Positions 32,650 to 43,264 of a stretch of 64,000 nt of DNA are shown piece after piece. The stretch comes from Angiostrongylus vasorum (Eukaryota; Nematoda; Chromadorea; Rhabditida; Metastrongylidae): NCBI GenBank assembly GCA_018806985.1, contig JADANN010000463.1, positions 62,001-126,000 on the forward strand. The letters run 5' to 3'. Position 1 is the stretch's first letter. Every line of letters begins with the position of its first letter. The notes under the pieces were generated by a model. It was not told the origin of the DNA. It saw nothing but the letters and a program-made list of their open reading frames with translations, and searched no databases. The position numbers were made by a program, and so were the translations under genes.

Positions 32650-34235
32650 AGTATATGTTATACTTTACTTTTATTGTAATTCCCAAGACTGACTTTCTGT
32701 TAACCTCGGCATTGAGCAATAATTTGCTGTTTTCTTGATGAGCAAAAACGAGATTACAATGGTTAACTTTTTATTTACTGCCTACTATTTTTTCATGGCA
32801 AGGTATTATGTGGAATACAACCACAATGATGCTGAGATATTTGCAAAACTCGGTACTCCAGGCCAGCTTCGAATCCATAGTGACTATTTCAGGGGGACAG
32901 TGGGATACTTTATTCTTTATTCATCTTTTTTTTCAAAGAGGCGACGAGTTAGAATTATTCGTTCGATTCTTAACTTGTAGAAGTAACTTGAGTTCGTTTT
33001 CCTATGATCTAGTATTTCATGTGATAACCTTTTAGTATGATATATGAGATACCCATCATTCAAGTCAGTATTTTGAAAATGAAACTACTACTTTCCACCT
33101 TCACTAAGTTTTACCAAAACTGTAGTTTTCGAGTGGGATTGACCTTTTTTTCTTACACCGTTTATATTGAAAGTGAAATAAAGTAGCGAACTACCAAACT
33201 TATTTGTATCTGCATGTCTTATTCAGTCTTTGGTAATCACTGTTTCTAAACACTTTCGGTGTTTTTTCTTCCTTTTTTTTGTAATTCACCTGTATCATCC
33301 ATACCTGAGTGATTTACCCAGGCACCAGCAAAGTCTTCATTCCCTCCTGTTGCATACGAAAGTTGCACAGTATTTTCTTCTCGCTTGAGAGACAGCATCA
33401 TAATTTTTAATGAAAAGATCTGAAGACTTGTAGTCCATCTCTTGTATACTTGATATCGAATGTTGAGCGATTTCGAAAGCGCACATGGAATGATAAATCG
33501 TCGGCTGAACCTGAAGAAAAATGTGTTATCTGACAACCGAGTGTTGTTTTAGGAACTATGTCGTCATCATATCTGCAGATTGTCAAAGTGCTTCCGTCAA
33601 CCGTAATTTACATGGTATTCCATTCTTGTTTTCGTGTTACTTCATTGAGAATGCCGCTGATTCACTTTGGTAGAAAATATCCGTATCATATCTTACTTTC
33701 ACAGAAATGATTTTATACTCCTATAGTGACGATGTTCTGGTTACAAACTGTTCTGGACGGGTGCTCCTTATGCAAGAAATCTAGAGCCATTTAGTCACAA
33801 GGCTACCTGTTGCGACCTTTGATGGTTGACTGCTTAGTAGTTGTAGTATTACGCAGAATACTGCAAAGCAGTCGCTAGCGGAAATCACGTCTTCGAGTCA
33901 GTTCTCGGCACCGAATAATTACTAGCTTCAAGTAGAGGGCTCGAGTTGGTAGGAATTTGCCACGCGGAACTTTTTCAATGTTGTCACAGAGCAGTGGTTC
34001 AAAATTGGGTAGTTAAACCTTTGTAACAATGATAATGCAAGAGTAACGGCACGTGAACACTGGAACAGTACAAGCAACAAAGTGGTAACATGGTCGGTAA
34101 GTGAGGGTAAGGCTGAGTAATAGCTTTCCTATAGCTTAGTGGAGCAGTTCTATGTGAAAATAGAATACATCAATAGTAGTACAAAAGGTAGACACATGAA
34201 AGGATTCATGTGAGGCCGTAATACCTGATTTACAG
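32650..34235. other. Intergenic DNA after the NYN gene
   Basis: Holds a SINE-B fragment at 32760-32910 and a faint RTE 3'-end remnant near 33285-33365 (CACCTGTATCATCCATACCT and CAGGCACCAGCAAAGTCTTC). Otherwise nothing recognised. A possible polyadenylation hexamer AATAAA lies at 33177-33182. Confidence 0.4.
32760..32910 (-). repeat. SINE-B fragment, reverse
   Basis: Reversed tail and body: TTTTTATTTACTGCCTACTA, then AATGATGCTGAGATATTTGC. The head part is lost or diverged. Confidence 0.5.
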
Positions 34236-34239
34236 TGAC

Positions 34240-34628
34240 AATACGATCGGGTTACGTACCATATTTGCTTAGATACTTGGTTGTGCGGGCCCCAGCACAA
34301 TCTCCATTTTTTCGGAGATTTGCTAGTTTAGCCGTTGTGGTTCCCTGGAATCCCGGGCTCAGCCTGGCCAAAGTCTGCACCACATCGTCACCACCACAGG
34401 CAGTAGCAGCCCTTGTGGATCACAGGCAGGTTTGCCACCATGCGACTAACTTGATACCAGGATGGTAGTGGATGCTGGAATTGGTTTACTCTTAACTAGG
34501 CTTCCTGATGGAAACGCCGTACCTCAGCTTGGAAGACCCTGCCGTAGTGATGAATATCCCCCGCTGTACATCGCAGCTCGACACCCAGGAAAACCTCCCA
34601 GCCACGATGATGCTGTAGACTGTTGAGA
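34240..34628 (-). repeat. SINE-E copy, reverse
   Basis: Near full-length reverse copy: GTGCGGGCCCCAGCACAATC, GTTCCCTGGAATCCCGGGC, GGCTTCCTGATGGAAACGCC and CACCCAGGAAAACCTCCCAG in order. Confidence 0.65.
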
Positions 34629-34639
34629 GGACACACCAT

Positions 34640-35980
34640 ATATAAGTTGCTGATATCGTTCTGATGAGGTTAACATGTTAAGGAGTACGTGTAAGCTTGT
34701 GATAACATGAACTTGTAATGACCTACAATGGGGTTAATGTGTTTGAAGGTGCACGACAGTAGAATAGAGTTAATGTTCAATAGTGACCACGTTGTACGTA
34801 AGGATCATTCTGTGGGTTAAAAATTTTTCCCTTCGAAAATTTGATCTCGCTCGGGTTATGTTGGTCATACATAGTTCGCTTTTTTTGGATCGAATAATGT
34901 CGACATTGGTGTTGTCTGATGTTCGAACTCCTGCTGTCTCCACGTTCTTGTTCACATCTCGAAATCTTTACTTATAAATGTGGGATTGTTTTTATACATT
35001 CCTTTCCACATAGCTCTAAATATGATCGTCTATTTCTTCACTAGGTCTTAAAACAAAACTTTGCTCTGATGTTTGACTCGATGGTATATCCTTGGGTTGT
35101 CTATTTTATGAGCTGTTTCCAACATTTTCTATTCCTGTACCTAATTCCTTCCCCAAGAATTTTCCACAGGTGACATTTATTACTTGGCGTGTTAACTGAG
35201 TCAAAGTTTTTTCAATCATTCGTATACTTATCTACATAGTTGAGTCATCCTCACAAGTTTGGGTGCGAGTTCCAGCACCTTTTTCAGTCGTTTCTTTCCC
35301 TACACTGGTAACTTTGGTAGTTGGCTTTGCTGGATTTTGGTTAAACCTCATATTGAGGGTCTGTTCGATTCCCGAGGTAGCTGTGTTAGGGCGCTCCCAG
35401 GTTTTCAAAATAGGCATTAGTCGCACCTTGTGATTTGATTGAACGTTTGCTACCTTTTGACCAGCATTTTCCATTGATTCGGCGAATCCCACGATTAGCC
35501 AACCACCATCTTGAGGACTATGTAACAAATTAAGTCATTCGTGCTAACATAAGCACTTGTAGCAGTATATCTGCATCTGTTTGCGAATATGTGACATCCA
35601 CAGGGAATTCGGAACTATTAGCGTGGTTGAAGGTGGCAGTAAACCGGACTCAAAGTACTTTCCCATCACTTGGTTACAGGCTTCTGCACAAAGCTGTTCA
35701 ACACGTCAATCCACCTTCTTCCATCCTCATTGATTTCGTTTTGGCGTTTCCCATATCCATCCATCATTCAATGTGAGCTACATATCCTGGCATGTAGCCT
35801 CCTTGAAAAACGAACATGGAGTTGAGGGAATTTTGCTAAATAACATATAATTGTTTGTTTCTCCTGTCTATCGAGACGGGGCGATGTCTATTATGGTGCC
35901 ACGGTCACCATTGCTCATCCATTCCGTAGGATCACTTAAGTGGAAAGGGGATTCCATAGCAGTCTTATCGTCAGTAGTAG
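34640..35980. other. Intergenic stretch with one unexplained open frame
   Basis: Mostly AT-rich and featureless. The reverse-strand frame 35528-35232 (98 codons, Thr/Lys/Gly-rich, with PAKPTTKVTSVGKETTEKGA) matches nothing I recognise and has no visible splice context. Confidence 0.35.
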
Positions 35981-35984
35981 TATA

Positions 35985-36225
35985 AATAGCGGTCCCCGCG
36001 CCGGTGGCTCATTAAGTCCTTCATCCCTTCGGGGTCGGCAAATTGTTACCAGACCTGTCTGTGAGGATAACAGTACTGGCTCAATACATCGGTAGGCCAC
36101 CGTGAGTAATTGTGAAGGCCAGATGTGCATTCAATGATCTTCAGCAATACTTATCGCAGTCGAATACATGGCGCATCCCTCAGGGATTGATCAGCCTCGA
36201 GAGCTTTATCCTTTATTTTTATCCT
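35985..36225 (+). repeat. SINE-C copy
   Basis: CATCCCTTCGGGGTCGGCAA, CAATACATCGGTAGGCCACC, CATCCCTCAGGGATTGATCA and a CTTTATCCTTTATTTTTATC tail, in family order. The head is diverged. Confidence 0.6.
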
Positions 36226-36229
36226 CTTA

Positions 36230-37653
36230 GTAGTATAAATATGATAGAATAGTCTTGTATCGCAAAAGTAAAGAGCATGGAAGTAGGTGGAAATTTCACT
36301 GGTGTGGGCTCAAGCTACTCAGCAGTTAACGGGTTTACAGATGATACAAGTGAATTATTGTTTCAATGCCTATTATTTATTGTCTGCTGACAAGTTTATT
36401 TTGGAAGAGTTGTAAATTTTGAACCTTTGGTTGTGTATTGGGTTGAAAGTACGTGCTAAGAGAATAAAAATAACCTATTTTGGTGACAACTTCGTCTTCG
36501 TAATTTGTGATTGTTTCATTTTCCTTCAGACATTCGCCATAGTTACTTCATAACATTTTTCATAGCTTGTTATCTTTCTTCTTATTTGACGAACATATTC
36601 TTCATTTACTGACATATGAAACATATTCTTCTTGTCTTCCTATTCTATTCTCAAGTTTCACATCATAAGCGCGCAACGTTTTCCAATTTAGTTTTCTTTT
36701 TCTTCTTAAATCTTAGTACTACGTGGAAACAGGAAGTCCTTAGTATCCTTTGCGTTGTTTGCTATGATGTTTTGTAGTGTGCATAAAGTGTTCATCATAG
36801 CTGTTTTTTTGCATGTCGTTGGTGTTTATTCATTAGTATCGCTATCTTGCTATGTTATCGTCATCCTCGAGTCTAATGCTCATTGTTTTAGTGCTGCTCA
36901 TCCAAGTTGGTTGGTTTGCGACTTTATCGTATTTAGAGGTTAACGTTTATACATTTTTTCTACGTTTAGGGTGTTGGTCAGGTCGCACTACATATTTGAA
37001 GAATGGCCCCGGTTGCGGTTAGTGTTTTTCTATAAGGATGTGTATTTTGCTGTTAAATGCAACAACTAAAGTCATGGGATACAAAGTTTACATCTATAGG
37101 AGGCTGTATTACCATTTTTCTTACGGTTTTTAACGGACAGAGGATTTGTATGCGTTCAGTATCTAGTGTGAAGAACACCACATTCTGTAACTTCATAGTT
37201 GTGCTAAATTTATTTCTGTAGGTGTGACACTAGTGGTATAGTATAGGGATAAATCTTCAATAGTAGCATTACGATTTGTTCCCGTTGTACTGAAGGACTC
37301 AAGACGGTGTATGTCGTACTATGGAGAGAACACGAATAACATTTTTTTTTGTATTTCTTAATTTCTTCTTTTTTCACTCCATTATCTACACTCATTTTGG
37401 AGAGTGAGTGGTCACAGCATGTCTCAAAGATATGCGATGGAGTAGGTGTCCTACTTAGTGACATTCAGGAAATGAATCACGCTCTACATAATAGTTGTAA
37501 CGCTTATCTTATAGTGCAGTTATTCTGTTCCGCCCCCTGCAAACTCTTTTGCCTCAATGTTTAAGTTGCAGTAGGTTTTGTTAGAGAAACCTATAGAAGA
37601 GCAACCAAAATACCACTTAAAATCCTATTTTTTCCCTAAGTATGCCATTTTAG
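36230..37653. other. Region upstream of the CHFR-like exons
   Basis: Should contain the missing N-terminal (FHA) exons if the gene is a full CHFR. One candidate, 36970-37017, follows a TTTAG acceptor and ends at a GTTAGT donor with frame VLVRSHYIFEEWPRLR, but its phase does not join to 37654 directly. Not called. Confidence 0.3.
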
Positions 37654-38983
37654 ACACGTCGATCGCAGGTACGGAAGAAGAAAGCGACGACTATTCAACA
37701 AGGAAGTGTAAACGGCTATATTCCAACGCACATAATTCGAGAATCAAAGCAAATTCCGAAAGCCACTTGTTTCTTTGACGAGTCGCTATTAGCGTGTGAC
37801 ATTTGCTTAGAAGTCATGCATAATGCAATGAAGTAAGAACTACTTTACGTTTTACCTCTTGATGACGCTATAGTTTCCGGAAATAATGTCGTGGTCTTCT
37901 GTTCTCGATTTATTGTTTCCAGTGTATCACCTTGCAACCATAAATTCTGTGCTGGTTGTATTTATGAGTGGAATTCATTAAATAAAAAATGTCCAAAGGT
38001 AAAAACATTTGCCATTTAGTTAGCAGATGAGTGATTTTACCTTATTCAGTTCGTGTTTTCTTTTGTAGCCATATCCAACTGGTGGTATTTTAGTGTCGCT
38101 GGAGTGCTGCAGATATCACTCGTGATACTACTTTGAATTCGATAATTGAGCAGTACCTCATAGCATTTCCAGGTACATATTTTAGTTGTTTTGTAAACGC
38201 TTGTTTAATGGATCTGTTGTTGTAAAAAATATTCAGTTTAGTGGGTTAGTTTGTACTTTTATGAAGATTTATGAAGTAATCGTTTATATTGGTGGTAGTT
38301 TTGACATTTAGAGAAAAGACGAGATGCGGCACAACTTATCGAACTTGATGAGCGAGAACTGGACCACCTTGAGAAGTGGGAACGAAAACGAGGTACTGAC
38401 GAAGAAGGTGTTGAATATGATATGGGAGACGAATACTTTGAGGTATAGCTCTGGTGTTCTTTTTTTCTTATGTTAATAACTACATCCATCAGAAACAGCT
38501 TGTATGCCGCTGTTTAGAAAAGTTAGGAGAATTCCAACTTTTTGCTCCGCATTATATGTTTAAAAAACTATCTGGTCTCTAAAATTGCGTAGTTTTTTCA
38601 GTGTGGCGACTCTTCTACTTTGATCTTTCTAAAATTTCTTGCACAACGTTTATTGATCTTCATTTATTTCAAGTATCGCTTCTTTTAAATTTTTGTGCTT
38701 TCATTTTGTACAACTTCAAATTAGGCTGAAACGAGATACAAATAATGTGCAGCATCAACAGAGAATACGACGAAGAAACCATTATCAAGTGGTTAATGCA
38801 AGGTTTTAAGAGGTTGCGCAGGTCGTATTGTTATTAGTTGAAAGAGCTAACGAAGGAAGACCCATGTCAAAGATTTGAGAGATCCAGTGGATAACCACTT
38901 ACCAGGAAGAAATGTTTTAAGTAGAAATTCAGTTACTTCTTCTGAAATATTCAATTTATTGAGTTTTAGAATGAAGGTCTGCG

Positions 38984-39044
<61 letters not shown>

Positions 39045-41952
39045 CATGTACGTTTATATACATATTTACATATATATATATATGTAAATATGTATATAAA
39101 TGCACATGTAGGGAGCGAATAGCATAGTAGTAGCGATGCCGATCATCGCGAGCACAGTGCTGGTTCGATCCCGCTCCAGGATCACGAAGCATCTGTTCCC
39201 TCCGGGATCGGAAAGTTGGTATCGGAATTGTCCGGGGAAAAAATTGCTTTCTGCAATCCAATTATGAACGTTCTAGCCCGGCTATCTCACGACGCCAGGT
39301 AGAGTCAACTGGACCAGCATTGTACGACATTCAAGTTGAAAAAAATCCTTAAGCAGCAGGAGAAGCCACACGTAAAAGTTGAAAGACCTTAGTGGATGAT
39401 GAATGCGAGGAAACAAATCGAATGTGAGATGTTCTGGGATCCGCACAGTAGATGTGAAGGCATGTGAAGTATAAATGTCAACGCAAGAGTTGCGTATGAA
39501 GGAGTAAACGATGCACTCGAGAATACTATCGCGTCATGTTGCATGAAATGATTCTTATTTATTTGCTTCCACGTTTGAAATATGGACTTTGAAGGAATAA
39601 CGTGGAACGTGTATCACTGACCCCGAGAAGTCAGAATCTTATCGTGGTAAAAAAAAGAACTTTTATCTTATAGAGAAAGATTTGTGGAATCCATTACCTC
39701 TTGCTACAAGTAATAGAATTCACTGTTAGTTGAGATGTATTCATTTAAAATTGAAAGCGGCCACTATTTACGCATCATATGACCCATAGAAGTTAGTCGT
39801 CGCGTAAGTGTTAAGATCACAACCAAGTTCTATTTAGTTCGCTATGGCTTTTCACCTAGACAATACGTTGTAATATGCGAGCGGATCATGTCAGCAACCA
39901 TGCTGTGGTCACATTTCAATCTTACACGATTGGAAATTACTTGTTAATGTGAATTCCAGCTTTTCTTGCTTTCGATTTGTTTTCCTGCATTCATATTCTG
40001 CGAGGGTCTTTGTTGTTACATCTAAGTTCTGCGCATGGTTTAAAATTTTTTGTCTCTTTTTTGAATTTTTTTTGAATGTTGTTAATGCCGTAGATTATTC
40101 CTGAAATGCCGATGTAGCCGTACTACGGCGTTCCTAAAGCTTCAACACAGGCAATCGCGGGCTTTTGTGGATTGTAGGGAGTGAACTGAACGCCGATGGA
40201 GCCAGTTTCATTTTCCCAATCCCAGAAGAATGGGATCTTCTCGGGCTCGGTGTGGGGTTGAACCAGCGTGTATTGAAAAGCACCGCTACCACTGCGCTAC
40301 CCGCTCCTGCTTTTTTTGGTAGTTACCACTTTGTGTGATATATGAACAGTGAGCATCGTATGTTAACGCTGTTGCAAGTATGAACTTTGTCATATGTGAA
40401 AAACGTGTTTTTCTCCAGGTCTTTACTATTTCATCTATTATTGGACTTATTTCTTCATTAATTATCAATTTTGCACTTTGTCCCTAATTCTACATCATGT
40501 TTTCATACTTCGAATGAAAGAACCTCGACATCCATAGAGACTCAAAAAACTTTTCAAGAATGCAAATAGAAATAAGTATGAATTCGTCGTTTTCTCTCTC
40601 AGCAATCGTGGGGTTATTAAACAGCAGACGTTTACTTCGATACAATAACACACATACACCACAATCGTAGTTGACGTTTCGGCAGAATCGCCTTCTTCAG
40701 AGCCTGGAAGGGTACACTAATACGTAACTTACTAGGTCAAACGCTTCAATAGCGCAAACAGAAAGATGAAAATATGAATTCATAATCCAATGCCGAGGTT
40801 AATAGAAGGTCAATCATGGGTACTATTACAAAAAATAAATATTATGTTTATTACGGAAAGGAACCTTGGGAATATTTTTTCAATAGAATTTTGACCTTGC
40901 AACCTCATTATTGAGCTCAATCGGAAAGGAGATGACTGAAGTTCGGTTAGGCTATTGTGGTAACCAGTTTGCACTGATCTGACCCTATTTTCTGCTTTCC
41001 TCTTCAGAGCGAAGATTCTGATGATTTCGAACCAGAGGATGAACAACTTGAGGAAGATGCTGAAGACGGATCAGTTTTTGTAATCGCAAGCTCAGAAAGG
41101 TGGAGTGACGACGGTGACTTGATCGATAGCTATGAGGATGATGGAGACGAAGGCGATTCTGATATCCAGTATATCTACTTTTTACTGAGCGCCTTCTATT
41201 TCTTATCTTCCGTTGTTTCATTGTTTAGTTTTTGAAGGTTTCGCCTTGCTCCTGCTAACTGTCTCATATCCTAGAATCATCATATAACAAGTTTAAAATA
41301 TTTTTAGAGACGAGTATTTGTCTCGAAGAAATCTAGAGAAAGCGCGCATGGAACGACTGAGGCGCGAGAAGGAAGAGCGTCAGAGATTAAAAGAGATAGA
41401 GGAGCGAAGTCGCAGAACTGACGTCACGTCTAAGAAAGGGAAGCGTCGCGGTCTTCGATGTAGTACTCTGACGACCGGTACTATTCCATTCATCTATTCG
41501 GTTTTTTTTCCTTTTAAAACACTTTACGTGCGGTGTAACTTTTTTGGTGTCCAACCAATTTTGTGTGCTTTGGACATTTTTATTTATTGCTTCCAGCAAC
41601 ATTCGATTAATAAAGGCTTAATGTGCTGAGTAATCCCGATGCTGGATGTTTCCTTGAAGATTGGCAGAGTAGCACTTTACAGAATTCCATTCATATAATG
41701 TTTGGACTCTTCCCAGAGACTTCGATTTCTCGTGAATGTTTTGATGACTTTAGAAATCACAAGTTACCTGTAGTAACTCATTATGGTCTTGTTACTTGTG
41801 TGTTTTACTTCTTTTATTCTTATTTTTAGCTCGAATCCGAGGTTAAATATATTGTAGGTCGCAATGGCAGTCGTAGTTCGTCATCCAGAAGAAGTCTGCC
41901 GAATCCATCTACACGTTCAGTCGTAACGCGTTCTATGAGTAGGCGTTCATAG
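37654..41952 (+). CDS. CHFR-like RING-finger E3 ubiquitin ligase (5' incomplete)
   Basis: Exons: 37654-37832, 37923-37998, 38094-38172, 38312-38442, 41008-41168, 41308-41477, 41858-41952; phases all agree, about 296 aa visible. Exons 1-3 form a C3HC4 RING: CDIC, then SPCNHKFCAGC, then KKCPKC. It is followed by RDTTLNSIIEQYLIAFP, which resembles the segment right after the RING of CHFR. Exons 4-6 code a highly charged, acidic then Arg/Glu-rich region (EKRRDAAQLIELDERELDHL; MERLRREKEERQRLKEIEE), probably coiled coil; the last exon is Ser/Arg-rich. CHFR proteins are mitotic-checkpoint ligases with an N-terminal FHA domain. I could not find a convincing FHA exon upstream, and no PBZ zinc finger follows, so this is CHFR-like rather than a proven orthologue. 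In exon 3 a second acceptor 32 bases upstream leads to stops, so the inner one was chosen. Intron 4 (2.6 kb) holds SINEs and a TA microsatellite. Confidence 0.75.
38985..39043. repeat. (TA)n microsatellite
   Basis: About 21 uninterrupted AT dinucleotides (39001-39042) after a short TATG-type lead. In intron 4 of the CHFR-like gene, next to a palindrome and a SINE. Confidence 0.9.
39044..39109. repeat. 66-bp near-perfect palindrome
   Basis: ACATGTACGTTTATATACAT at the left meets its reverse complement at the right (ending GTATATAAATGCACATGT) with two mismatches in 33 pairs. It lies between the (TA)n tract and the SINE-A copy. Confidence 0.8.
39110..39475 (+). repeat. SINE-A copy with tRNA-like head
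   Basis: Head GGGAGCGAATAGCATAGTAG (A-box-like) and GCTGGTTCGATCCCGCTCC (good B-box). Body TCCCTCCGGGATCGGAAAGT, AGCCACACGTAAAAGTTGAA, and an end TGGGATCCGCACAGTAGATG. Full-length reference copy of the family here. Confidence 0.7.
40135..40315 (-). repeat. SINE-D: tRNA-derived SINE, reverse
   Basis: Reverse complement starts GCGGGTAGCGCAGTGGTAGC (A-box TAGCGCAGTGG) and has CGCTGGTTCAACCCCACACC (B-box) 31 bases later, close to a real tRNA. The body differs from families A, B and C. No tRNA cloverleaf closes, so not a tRNA gene. Confidence 0.65.
40580..40765 (-). repeat. Penelope-type tail remnant with hammerhead-like motif
   Basis: Sister of 3460-3625. On the reverse strand, AGGCTCTGAAGAAGGCGATT, then CTGCCGAAACGTCAACTACG (motif 40668-40704). 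Core CTGAAGA, stem II GGC/GCC, palindromic ACGT for helix III. Confidence 0.5.
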
Positions 41953-42538
41953 GGATGGTGCCACACTTTCGTTGCGGCTTTATATCTCATTCCTTATCTA
42001 TTATGGGTTCCATGGCTCGATTTCTCTACATCCAGTCCTATAATTTTTGGATGTAATATTAAGTCGTTATTCTTAGTCTCTTAATCTGATAATTCGTGAT
42101 TGCTCTGGTTTTTTCGAGTTTTATGCAGTTTCTTCAAAGCTGTGAACTGGTTATTCTCTGTTTACTGCCGTTTTATCGTACTTTTGTCTGCATGGCATCC
42201 TTTTTTCAAACATCGTTTTTAATTGTTATTTAAATTAAGATGAGTTTCAACTAAACTGCGTGATCCTCGATCAAGAACTGCTATAATACTTCTGTGAAAT
42301 CACAAAGATGAAAACATATTTAGTTTGGTGAATTTCTGGTTATTTGGGTTGTTGGCACTTGTTCCCGATAGTAGTTAGTTTCTTGTATTTGGTTTTTTTT
42401 CTACTTTCTTTCCGTATAGAAGGACTGCTTCGACTTCTGAATTTTTCTTCTTTTCAGATTTCCGAAGAACATGAGTTCCGATGAATTGTTGTGGCTGGTC
42501 CATTTTTCTTGTGCTTTGATGTAGCAGAACCCCCTTAG

Positions 42539-42540
<2 letters not shown>
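41953..42540. other. 3' flank of the CHFR-like gene
   Basis: Probably 3' UTR and spacer, AT-rich. No clear polyadenylation hexamer near the stop; an AATAAA at 42878-42883 is the first convincing one. Confidence 0.4.
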
Positions 42541-42605
<65 letters not shown>

Positions 42606-42652
42606 TATATACATACATATATATATGCATATATACATACGCATATATATGC

Positions 42653-42702
<50 letters not shown>
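42541..42702. repeat. (TA)n microsatellite with GCATATA interruptions
   Basis: About 160 bp of alternating AT with GCATATATACATAC units in the middle. Gives long false open frames of Ile-Tyr on both strands. Confidence 0.9.
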
Positions 42703-42704
<2 letters not shown>

Positions 42705-43007
42705 AATAGAAAATGCATCTGTCATTGTTTTATTAGGTGTTCCCTGACTGACTACTTCTTCCGAATAGCAGAATGGTATTAGTACATTGTTATTACTGAC
42801 TGTAGTTTGTGAGTAACAGCAGTTTTTAGTTCCAGTTACATATTTCTATGCTTTGTTTGCTGACAATTTCTGCTGTAAATAAATTTGTTCATTATTAGTG
42901 TTGTGCAACGCATATTTGTGTACCGTTTTTGGTGCTTTATACCTAATGTATCGATGGTAGTTACAGTTCGATTTCCATAAAGGTCTTTTTTCTTAACTTT
43001 TTGAACG

Positions 43008-43262
43008 GTCCTTCATAACTTTTGCTGTACGGATCGCATTCGATTCGTTTTCCTCGCATTCATCGCTCACAAAGGTCTTCGAACATTTCGCATGTTGTTT
43101 CGGCTGCACTTCATCTTCCCTATGATCGTTGTAGAGGCATGGTCAAGTCGATTTTCCTTGCAATCTTGGAGGTGGCCAGGATAAGGCGTTCATGCGGATT
43201 GATATAATGTGGACTGGAGGGGAGCGTGCGGGAGGGGTGTCGAACCGGAATATTGCTTCCTA
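43008..43262 (-). repeat. SINE-A copy, reverse
   Basis: Reversed body (TGTACGGATCGCATTCGATT; GTCAAGTCGATTTTCCTTGC; TTGGAGGTGGCCAGGATAAG) ending in a reversed head with TGTCGAACCGGA. Abuts RTE copy C. Confidence 0.55.
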
Positions 43263-43264
43263 AT

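Noticed and set aside
36970..37017. FHA-domain exon of the CHFR-like gene
   Set aside because: Splice-like ends and a faintly FHA-like frame, but too short and out of phase with the next exon.
40250..40310. tRNA gene on the minus strand
   Set aside because: A-box and B-box are good, but the acceptor and anticodon stems do not close and a longer SINE body follows. Treated as a SINE head, as are the heads at 1445, 39110, 47669, 51800 and 61110.
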